Positions 1 to 6,824 of a stretch of DNA of 8,946 bases are shown piece after piece. The position numbers and the translations under genes were made by a program. Position 1 is the first letter of the stretch. Each line of letters starts with the position of its first letter. This stretch comes from Alistipes sp. Lineage in GTDB: Bacteria; Bacteroidota; Bacteroidia; Bacteroidales; Rikenellaceae. The notes under the pieces are model-generated. The model was not told the origin of the DNA. It was given only the letters and a program-made list of their open reading frames with translations, and made no database searches. The stretch spans positions 1 through 8,946 of the forward strand of contig JAHHQN010000037.1 in assembly GCA_020026375.1 (NCBI GenBank), in the 5' to 3' direction.

Positions 1-1353
1 GACTCCGACCTGCCGAGTGCCCGGTGTCGATGTGTCCGGCCTCGATATACATGTCGCGGAAGTTGAGCCGCACATAATCATAGGCTTCCAGCAGGTTCAG
101 ACCCATCACTCCGTCGATGTCTTCGATGTTGAAGATGTCGGCTTCCAGCGGCTGCCCGTTGCGCAGCTCCCTGCCTGTGGACACCTGCACCGAGTCGAGG
201 GTGGCCTCTCCGCTGCCCAAGCGGAAAGTGACGTGGGGCAGACGGTAGCTCTGCGTCAGATGTACGCCGCCGACACCGCCCATGCGTACCGAGTCGGGAC
301 AACCCCTCTGTGCGACCTCCCGATGTCGGGCATACCAGTGCGCGGAAAACAGGGTGCCGTAACAACCCGTGTCGAAATGGAAGACAAGGGGACGGTTCTC
401 CTCATCGCAGCTCTCGACCTGCAGACATTCGCCGTCGGTGCGCATCAGATTGCTGTGGGGAAAGGGACGCGGTGTGGGAGAGGCGGGAATCTGCAACTCG
501 TGGTTGCGGAAGTCGAAGAGCAGCTCTTCCATGTTCAGCATCAGCGGCATGCCCAACACGGGAGGCAGATTCTCCGTCTTGCGGTCGGCCTCAGCATTTC
601 CCGTGCGGATATCGACCACCAGAAACGGCACATTGTGCCATTTCATCTCGCCCAGGCGAGCCGTCCGGTCTGTTGTCCCACGCCCGACATGGGAATGGTG
701 ACCGTCGAGAAGCGCAAGCCGCACTCCTGTGCCTGTCGGCTGCTCATGACGTGCATGCCTGCACCCGTGTCGAGCAGCATCTTTTGGGGGGAGTGGTTGA
801 TGCTGCCAGCCACCAGCAGGCTGTGCTGCGGGTCGTCGCCGGACTGCTCCGACGGGGTGAAGGGGATACGATAGTCGGCCTTGCGATGAAGCGGCCGACA
901 GACCTCGCCTTCGGCCGCATAGGCGGCATAACGGTCGCTCAGGGGCTTGAATTGGGCTACGGTGGCGGCATCTGCCCCCTGCGCTTCGAATTGACGGACC
1001 AGATGTGTGACAATGTCGGCCGCCTCCTGATAGCGGTTCAACCGGCCCAGGTTAGCGGCCAGCATCAGCATCATGCCCACCACATTGTCGGACTGCAGCT
1101 CTGAGGCATGATTTCGGAGCAGGGCGTCGATGGCTGCACAGGCCTCCTGCGGGCGGTTGAAGTAGTGGGCCGTCATGATGTCTCCCATCTGTCGGAGTAG
1201 CGGAGAGAGTGTCGCTGCCGATGGGGCGGTCATCTCTCTGTTGAGTTCTAACCATTGGCGGTTGGCGATGAGCGACCCGATTCGGGCATCGTTTTCCTGT
1301 GAGAAGAGCTGTTGTCCGCAAAGCAGACAGAGCAGGCATAAGATGATTCTCAT
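1..1353 (-). pseudogene. Secreted retropepsin-like aspartic protease, frameshifted, 3' end off the window
   Basis: Reading starts at the ATG at 1353-1351. Residues 1-19 form a Sec signal peptide (hydrophobic core ILCLLCLLC, likely cut near LFSQ/E), so the product is exported. Residues 24-150 are alpha-helical and TPR-like. A retropepsin-like domain follows with the catalytic motif LLDTGAGMHVMSS (DTG at 195-197). The frame then hits TGA at 643-645 after residue 236. Homology-like sequence continues without a stop in the adjacent frame from about 654 to base 1 (MKWHNVPFLVVDI, then VLGMPLMLNMEELLFDF). It includes a second DTG (HFDTGCYGTLFS, about residues 328-330 of the repaired reading) and a terminal GVMGLNLLEAYDYVRLNF block. 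One added C at 654/655 would restore TGRLA-LGEMKWHN. I see the two frames directly. The protease family is assigned by motif; substrate and role are unknown. It is either a real mutation or a sequence error. Confidence 0.8.
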
Positions 1354-1389
1354 AAGCTTTTCGAAAAAAAAGGTGAGTCAATGATAAAC

Positions 1390-1397
1390 CAAATATA
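1390..1397 (-). promoter_or_regulatory. Bacteroidetes-type -7 promoter element for the protease gene
   Basis: The minus strand reads TATATTTG, an exact match to the Bacteroidetes sigma-ABfr -7 consensus TAnnTTTG. It lies 36 bases upstream of the protease ATG (1353), which would give a leader of about 30 nt. I see no convincing TTTG -33 element at the usual 19-21 bp spacing; only a TTTA lies somewhat too close. It sits after the kdp operon terminator, so the protease gene is probably its own transcription unit. Confidence 0.55.
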
Positions 1398-1438
1398 CAG
1401 ATTTTTCCGGATTTAAAGTCCTTTGAAGAGCAGAATTT

Positions 1439-1447
1439 CCCCCCCCC
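1439..1447. repeat. Nine-base C/G homopolymer beside A/T runs
   Basis: On the plus strand nine C are followed directly by ten A, one C and six A (1448-1464). On the minus strand this is the T-tract of the kdp operon terminator running into nine G. The G run is about 42 bp upstream of the -7 element of the protease gene. Runs of this length are prone to slippage in replication and in sequencing. Confidence 0.6.
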
Positions 1448-1495
1448 AAAAAAAAAACAAAAAACGGAAGACGAATGACCTGCATTCGCCTTCCG
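1448..1495 (-). terminator. Intrinsic terminator of the kdp operon
   Basis: On the minus strand CGGAAGGCGAATG (1495-1483) pairs with CATTCGTCTTCCG (1477-1465): a 13-bp stem with one G-U wobble and a 5-base loop (CAGGT). It is followed by T6-G-T10 (1464-1448). It begins about 40 bases past the histidine kinase stop codon (1535), so it closes the operon. On the plus strand the sequence after the stem lacks a T run, so it works in one direction only. Confidence 0.92.
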
Positions 1496-1534
1496 CACCA
1501 AATATATATACACCAAAAAAAGTCTGTTGTGGCC

Positions 1535-2998
1535 CTATACCGGCAGGGAGATGATGAACCGACAGCCCTTGCCGATTTCGCTTTCGAGCCTCAGACGGCC
1601 GCCATGCGCCTCCACAAAGTCGCGCGAGATGGAGAGTCCCAGTCCGCTGCCCTGCACCTTGGTCCCCGGCACACGGAAGTAGGGTTCGAAGATGCTCTCG
1701 TGGTAACGGGGGTCGATGCCCTTTCCGAAATCCTGCACGAAGAGTTCCACGTGGGTGTCGTCCTGCTGACGTGCACCGACGACGACTCTTCCCTGCTCGG
1801 CGGAGTAGCGCACGGCGTTGTTGACCAGATTGGTCAGCACCCATGCGATTTTCTCGCTGTCGACAAAGAGTTTCTTGATTCGGTTGTCGTCGGGATACTC
1901 CACCTCGAGTTGTATGCCGAATTTCTCGGCCTGAATACGGGTGGCCTTCAGGGCATATTCAATCAGTTCGATGGGTTTTGTAATCTTGGGTTTGAGTTGC
2001 AGCTTGCCGCTCTCGACCTGGGTGATGTTGAGCAGCTCGCCGGTGATGTTCAACAACCGCTCGCTGTTCTCCTTGATGCTCTCCGACAGCTCTTCCTGTT
2101 CGGGGTTGAGCTGCCCGATACGTTTGTCCTCCAGCAGCTGGAGACTCATCAGTATGGCCGAGATGGGGGTTTTCAACTCGTGGGAGATGGTGGAGATGAA
2201 GGTGGTCTTGGCGGTGTCCAGCTCCTTGAATTCGGTGATGTTCTTCAGCAGAATGACATTGCCGCGTTGCTCCATCTTCTCGCCGTCGCACCCCTTCATG
2301 CTGATGTTCATGTATTTGACCTGGAAGTAGCACTCCTTGTTGTCGGCATAGATTTTCAACGGGTGTCGGTTGTCGTTCTTGAAGGGCTGCTCCTTCTGGT
2401 CGCAGAGTCCGCAGAGGAGCTTGCGCAGCAGGTCGTTGCGCAGGGCGATGTCCTGTGCCGTCCGACCCTCGGTGGCTGCGCGGTCGAGGTTCAACACCTT
2501 CAGAGCCTCGTCGTTGATGAAGAGAATGTTGCTCTCCATGTCGAGTCCGATGATGGGTTCGTTGATGGCGTTGATGATGGTCTCCATGTAGCGTTTCGAG
2601 GTCTTGAGGTCGGCCAGCGTACTGTTGTGGTAGTCGTTCAGACGGTTGGCCATGCGGTTGAAGGCCTTGCTCATGGTCTCCAGCTCGCGGCTGCCGTTGA
2701 GATTGAGCGACACGTTGTAGTTGTGGTTGGCGATTTCGAGCAGGTTGTCCGACAATTCCTGAATGGGTCTGGTGATGGAATCGGGGAGTTTGATGAGTAT
2801 GGTCAGTCCGATGACGATGCAGATGCCGCCGGTGAGCGACACCCATATCAGCGCCCTGTTGAGTCCGGGTCCTGCGGCCGGGCTGTTGGGTTCGGTGGCC
2901 GTGAGAATCTGGAGGTTGGTAATCGACAGTGCGACCACCAGCACAATCATGGCCACCAGCACGGCAATGGCTATGGTCAGTTTGGTTTTAATATTCAT
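1535..2998 (-). CDS. HAMP-PAS sensor histidine kinase of the kdp operon
   Basis: A 487-residue inner-membrane histidine kinase. Two membrane segments (about 7-29 and 48-70) leave a periplasmic loop of only about 18 residues, so there is no external sensor domain. A HAMP linker follows (about 71-125), then a PAS domain (about 135-260) carrying a CGLC motif (196-199). Next come the dimerisation/phosphoacceptor helix with His273 in SHELKTP and an HATPase domain: N-box around TNLVNNA (389-395), G1 DFGKGI (423-428), F-box FEPYF (437-441) and G2 GSGLGL (450-455). All catalytic boxes look intact. The start lies 18 bases after the kdpD stop, so the two are probably co-transcribed. It lacks the four-TM DUF4118 and GAF region of E. 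coli KdpD; context suggests it supplies the kinase half of a split KdpD. The family is certain; the K+ role is inferred from the operon. Confidence 0.93.
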   Translation of the reverse strand: MNIKTKLTIAIAVLVAMIVLVVALSITNLQILTATEPNSPAAGPGLNRALIWVSLTGGICIVIGLTILIKLPDSITRPIQELSDNLLEIANHNYNVSLNLNGSRELETMSKAFNRMANRLNDYHNSTLADLKTSKRYMETIINAINEPIIGLDMESNILFINDEALKVLNLDRAATEGRTAQDIALRNDLLRKLLCGLCDQKEQPFKNDNRHPLKIYADNKECYFQVKYMNISMKGCDGEKMEQRGNVILLKNITEFKELDTAKTTFISTISHELKTPISAILMSLQLLEDKRIGQLNPEQEELSESIKENSERLLNITGELLNITQVESGKLQLKPKITKPIELIEYALKATRIQAEKFGIQLEVEYPDDNRIKKLFVDSEKIAWVLTNLVNNAVRYSAEQGRVVVGARQQDDTHVELFVQDFGKGIDPRYHESIFEPYFRVPGTKVQGSGLGLSISRDFVEAHGGRLRLESEIGKGCRFIISLPV

Positions 2999-3016
2999 AT
3001 CTCGTCAGAATAGATT

Positions 3017-4141
3017 TTATGCAATTATAATCAAATCTATCTTCATTGCGGCCAATTCCCTCAAGAATTTTTGGTAGGCCCAGATTTTAAATATGGTTTT
3101 CGGCATGGTGAACGAGGGGGTACCCATACATATCATGGTGATTTTATGCTCGCGGCACACGCGCAGAATGGCATCGGTAATCTCCTCGGAGTCCACCTGC
3201 ACGATGTCGCCCCCGAGTTGGGTCACCAGCTCGAAGTGGTTGAGCAGGTGACGCTGGTCGGCCAGGCGTATCTTGTCGGGCTGCTCCCTGCGGGTCTGGA
3301 CGAAGAGGGCCAGAAACGAGGTGTTGTAGCGTGTGGCCAGCCGATAGGCCTTGCGTATGACGTGGGGCGGTGTGTGGGCGTTGCTGCTGATGCAGGCCAG
3401 AATCTTCTCGTTGCGGGTAGGGGTTGCGGGCAGAATCTCGGTCTCGACCTTGTGCTTGATGCGGAAAGCCACCTCCTCGAGGGCCAGCTCACGGAGCTGG
3501 AGAATGTTCTCCTTCTTGAAAAAGTGGTTCAGCGCGATGTCGATTTTGTCGTGGCGGTAGATTTTTCCGGCCTTGAGCCGCGCGATGAGATCCTCGGCCG
3601 TGAGATCGATGTTGACCACCTCGTCGGCTTCGTGGAGAATGCTGTCTGGCACACGCTCCTTGACCTCGATGCCGGCAATCTCTTCGATTTGGCTTTTCAG
3701 ACTCTCGAAATGCTGCACATTGATGGCCGAGATGACATTGATGCCGGCGTTGAGCAACTCCATGACGTCTTCCCAGCGTTTGGCATTGCGGCTGCCCTCG
3801 ATGTTGGAGTGGGCCAGCTCGTCGACGATGACCACTTCGGGGTGAATCTGGAGTATGGCGTCCAGATCCATCTCTTCGAGTTCCTTGCCCTTGTAGAACA
3901 CGTTTTTACGGGCGATGACCGGCAGTCCGTCGAGCAGTGCTTCGGTTTCGGCGCGATGGTGGGTCTCTATGTAGCCGATTTGTGCGTCGACCCCGTTGTC
4001 AATCAGTTCGCGTGTCTCCTGCAACATGCGGTAGGTCTTGCCTACACCGGCAATCATGCCGATGTAGATTTTGAACTTGCCGCGTCGCGAGTGTTTGACC
4101 ATTTCGAGGAAACGCCGCGCGTTGTCGTTGTAGTCTTCCAT
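3017..4141 (-). CDS. kdpD: Short KdpD: N-terminal KdpD domain plus Usp domain, no kinase
   Basis: A 374-residue cytoplasmic protein that matches only the N-terminal part of classical KdpD (about 895 aa in E. coli). The KdpD domain spans about residues 20-230, with a Walker A (GMIAGVGKT, 28-36), a Walker B (VVIVDELAHSN, 103-113) and the family motif INVQHFESL (140-148). A universal stress protein fold follows from about 246 (LACISSNAHTPPHVIRKAYRLA...) to the end. There is no membrane segment, HisKA or HATPase domain; the protein ends cleanly in an Ile-rich beta strand. In classical KdpD this part binds nucleotide and tunes kinase output. Here it presumably acts in trans on the HAMP-PAS kinase encoded 18 bases downstream. 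It follows kdpC by 34 bases. The Usp segment does not show the SxS-X20-FTAxY motif described for c-di-AMP binding in Staphylococcus aureus KdpD, so that ligand is unproven. Confidence 0.93.
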   Translation of the reverse strand: MEDYNDNARRFLEMVKHSRRGKFKIYIGMIAGVGKTYRMLQETRELIDNGVDAQIGYIETHHRAETEALLDGLPVIARKNVFYKGKELEEMDLDAILQIHPEVVIVDELAHSNIEGSRNAKRWEDVMELLNAGINVISAINVQHFESLKSQIEEIAGIEVKERVPDSILHEADEVVNIDLTAEDLIARLKAGKIYRHDKIDIALNHFFKKENILQLRELALEEVAFRIKHKVETEILPATPTRNEKILACISSNAHTPPHVIRKAYRLATRYNTSFLALFVQTRREQPDKIRLADQRHLLNHFELVTQLGGDIVQVDSEEITDAILRVCREHKITMICMGTPSFTMPKTIFKIWAYQKFLRELAAMKIDLIIIA

Positions 4142-4175
4142 GAGGTGGTTGATAGGCTGATGATGGGAGAGAGGG

Positions 4176-4748
4176 TTATTCGTGTCGGGTAGACTGGTCG
4201 AGTGTCACGTTGAGTTTCAGCACGTTGACTTTCGCCGTGCCGAACAGTCCCCACAGGGGTTGCTCGGTCTGCTCCTCGACGATTTTGCGCACCGCCTCCT
4301 CGCTGATTCCGCGAGCGTCGGCCACACGTTTGATTTGTATCGCCGCACAACGGGGAGTGATGTGGGGGTCGAGACCCGACGCACTGGCGGTGACCATCTC
4401 GGCCGGAATATCGGCACGACGGAGGTAGGGGTGACGGGCGAGCAGGGTGTCGATGCGTGCCTCCACGGTGTTGAGGTGGGTCGGATTGGTGGGACCCATG
4501 TTCGAGCCGGCCGATGCGTCGGCACGGTAGTCGGCCGCCGAGGGACGGCTCCAGAAGTAGATGTCACGGGTGAACTGTTGGCCCACATTGGCCGCTCCGA
4601 CCACCTTCCCGTTGAGGGTCACGGTTTCGGCATTGCCGTCTCCGGGCGAGAAGACCTGCCCGAAGAGCCACAAGATGCCGATGTAGAGTCCCGATAATAC
4701 GATGCAGAATGCCAGTGTGAGGCGGAGTGATTTTATAAGGTTTTTCAT
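4176..4748 (-). CDS. kdpC: Potassium-transporting ATPase subunit KdpC
   Basis: A 190-residue protein, the usual length for KdpC. It has one N-terminal membrane anchor (about 10-31) and a periplasmic domain. Family blocks visible are FWSRPSA (65-71), GSNMGPTNPTHL (81-92), TASASGLDPHI (120-130), EQPLWGLFG (162-170) and the C-terminal NVLKLN (175-180). KdpC is an essential part of the KdpFABC complex and is thought to stabilise or raise the apparent affinity of the pump; its exact mechanism is less well settled than that of A and B. The gene starts 23 bases after the kdpB stop, inside the same operon. Confidence 0.96.
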   Translation of the reverse strand: MKNLIKSLRLTLAFCIVLSGLYIGILWLFGQVFSPGDGNAETVTLNGKVVGAANVGQQFTRDIYFWSRPSAADYRADASAGSNMGPTNPTHLNTVEARIDTLLARHPYLRRADIPAEMVTASASGLDPHITPRCAAIQIKRVADARGISEEAVRKIVEEQTEQPLWGLFGTAKVNVLKLNVTLDQSTRHE

Positions 4749-4771
4749 TTTGTGTATCTGTTTTTTTCAGT

Positions 4772-6799
4772 TTAAAAGAACAATCCGACCACCAGGTCGA
4801 TGAGTTTGATGCCGACGAAGGGGGCAGCCAGACCGCCCAGACCGTAAATCAGCAGGTTGCGGCGCAGCAGTGCGCCCGCACCGATGGGCTTGTAGCTCAC
4901 GCCGCGCAGAGCCAGCGGAATGAGCAGCGGAATGATGAGGGCGTTGAAGATGACCGCCGACAGAATTGCGCTCTCGGGCGAGTGGAGTCCCATGATGTTG
5001 AGGGGTGCCAGCTGCGGAATGGTGACCATGAAGAGTGCCGGAATGATGGCGAAGTATTTGGCCACATCGTTGGCGATGGAGAAGGTGGTCAGCGTGCCGC
5101 GTGTCATGAGCAGCTGCTTGCCGATTTCCACAATCTCGATGAGCTTGGTGGGGTCGTTGTCCAGGTCGACCATGTTGCCGGCCTCCTTGGCGGCCTGTGT
5201 GCCGCTGTTCATCGCCACACCCACATTGGCCTGGGCCAGTGCCGGCGCGTCGTTGGTGCCGTCGCCCATCATGGCCACTAGCTTGCCCTCCTCCTGCTCC
5301 TTGCGGATATAGAACATCTTGTCTTCGGGCTTGGCCTCGGCGATGAAGTCGTCGACACCGGCCTTGCGGGCGATGTATTCGGCCGTGAGCGGATTGTCGC
5401 CGGTGACCATCACGGTCTTCACACCCATCTTGCGCAGACGCTTGAAACGCTCCTCGATACCGGGTTTGATGATGTCCTGCAACTCGATGACACCCTCGAT
5501 GCGGTTGTCGACACTCACCACCAGCGGAGTGCCGCCGTTGGCCGTAATCCGGCGTATGATTTCCTCGGTGTGAGGGGGAATTTCGCCGCCGTTGGCCTTC
5601 GCCATGCGCATGATGGCGTCGAAGGCTCCCTTGCGGATTTGGGTGCCGTCCTTCATGTCCACACCCGACGATTTGGTCTCGGCCGTGAAGCCGATCATGC
5701 GTGCGATTTGGCCTTCGAGGGTCTGGGTGTGGATTCCCTTCCTGCGTCCCAGCTCCAGAATGGATTTGCCCTCGGGGGTGTCGTCCGACGAGGAGGAGAG
5801 CATGCAGACGCGAATGAAGTCCTGCATGGGGAGGTTGCCCACGGTGTGGAACTCCGTGGCCTTGCGGTTGCCGATGGTGATGGTGCCGGTCTTGTCGAGC
5901 AGCAGGGTGTCGATGTCGCCGGCGGTCTCCACCGCCTTACCCGACTTGGTGATGACATTGGCTCTCAGTGCGCGGTCCATGCCGGCGATGCCGATGGCCG
6001 AGAGCAGACCGCCGATGGTGGTGGGAATCAGACACACGAACAGCGAGATGAGGGCGGCTATCGAGATGGAGGTACCCGAGTAGTCGGCCAAAGGTTTCAG
6101 CGTGATGCACACAATGAGGAAGACCAGTGTGAAGACGGCCAGAAGAATGGTCAGTGCAATCTCGTTGGGGGTCTTCTGACGGTTGGCACCCTCGACCAGC
6201 GCAATCATCTTGTCGAGGAAGCTCTCGCCGGGTTGTGTGGTCACTCTCACGCGGATTTGGTCGGAAAGCACCTTTGTGCCGCCGGTGACGGAACTTTTGT
6301 CGCCGCCGGCCTCACGGATTACGGGAGCCGACTCTCCGGTGATGGCGCTCTCGTCGATGGAGGCCAGACCCTCGATGATTTCGCCGTCGGCCGGTATGGT
6401 GTCGCCGGCCTGACACATGAAGATGTCGTTTTTCTTGAGCTGCGAGCTGTTCACCATGCGGGTCCGTGTGCCGATACACAGTCGGGCAGGGGTCTCCTCG
6501 CGTGTTCGGCGCAGACTGTCGGCCTGAGCCTTGCCGCGTGCCTCGGCAATGGCCTCGGCGAAGTTGGCGAACAGAAGCGTGAGGAACAGAATGACGAACA
6601 CCAGCAGGTTGTAGGTGAACGAACCCTGTGCGGCGGACCAGGACGAATAGACGGTGACGCAGAGCATCACCAGCGTGGCCACCTCCACAGTGAACATAAT
6701 CGGGTTCTTGACCATGGTCCGGGGGGCGAGTTTGAGGACCGACTGCTTCAGACTCTCCACCACCAGCTCTTTTTGGAACAGTGAATTATTGTTTTTCAT
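4772..6799 (-). CDS. kdpB: Potassium-transporting ATPase ATP-binding subunit KdpB
   Basis: A 675-residue P-type (class IA) ATPase that hydrolyses ATP to drive K+ uptake through KdpA. Motifs in order: actuator TGES (154-157); CLIPTTIGGL in the membrane core (256-265); phosphorylation motif DKTGTIT with Asp302; KGAF (390-393) in the nucleotide-binding domain; MVTGDNP (464-470); hinge GDGTNDAP (512-519); and late membrane helices with Asp578 and Lys581, matching the E. coli Asp583/Lys586 pair by a constant offset of five. Ser157 in TGES corresponds to E. coli Ser162, the residue whose phosphorylation shuts the pump down when K+ is plentiful, so that control could exist here. Length and motifs are complete. 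It starts 25 bases after kdpA. Confidence 0.98.
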   Translation of the reverse strand: MKNNNSLFQKELVVESLKQSVLKLAPRTMVKNPIMFTVEVATLVMLCVTVYSSWSAAQGSFTYNLLVFVILFLTLLFANFAEAIAEARGKAQADSLRRTREETPARLCIGTRTRMVNSSQLKKNDIFMCQAGDTIPADGEIIEGLASIDESAITGESAPVIREAGGDKSSVTGGTKVLSDQIRVRVTTQPGESFLDKMIALVEGANRQKTPNEIALTILLAVFTLVFLIVCITLKPLADYSGTSISIAALISLFVCLIPTTIGGLLSAIGIAGMDRALRANVITKSGKAVETAGDIDTLLLDKTGTITIGNRKATEFHTVGNLPMQDFIRVCMLSSSSDDTPEGKSILELGRRKGIHTQTLEGQIARMIGFTAETKSSGVDMKDGTQIRKGAFDAIMRMAKANGGEIPPHTEEIIRRITANGGTPLVVSVDNRIEGVIELQDIIKPGIEERFKRLRKMGVKTVMVTGDNPLTAEYIARKAGVDDFIAEAKPEDKMFYIRKEQEEGKLVAMMGDGTNDAPALAQANVGVAMNSGTQAAKEAGNMVDLDNDPTKLIEIVEIGKQLLMTRGTLTTFSIANDVAKYFAIIPALFMVTIPQLAPLNIMGLHSPESAILSAVIFNALIIPLLIPLALRGVSYKPIGAGALLRRNLLIYGLGGLAAPFVGIKLIDLVVGLFF

Positions 6800-6824
6800 C
6801 GTATGGAATCTTCATAAAAAAAGG

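Noticed and set aside
643..660. Programmed -1 ribosomal frameshift in the protease gene
   Set aside because: The geometry (-1) would fit, but no X-XXY-YYZ slippery heptamer lies at the junction and no clear pseudoknot is seen. A missing base is the simpler explanation.
1475..3013. Long plus-strand open frame of 512 codons
   Set aside because: It lies opposite the histidine kinase, whose motifs are all intact on the minus strand. The plus product is low-complexity (Val, Leu, Asp, Gly rich) with no recognisable domain; it is a by-product of GC-rich codon use.
2990..3030. kdpD and the histidine kinase as one gene broken by mutation
   Set aside because: The upstream protein ends cleanly after a full Usp domain, and the downstream protein starts with its own ATG and membrane helix, with a HAMP-PAS architecture unlike classical KdpD. 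They are two genes.
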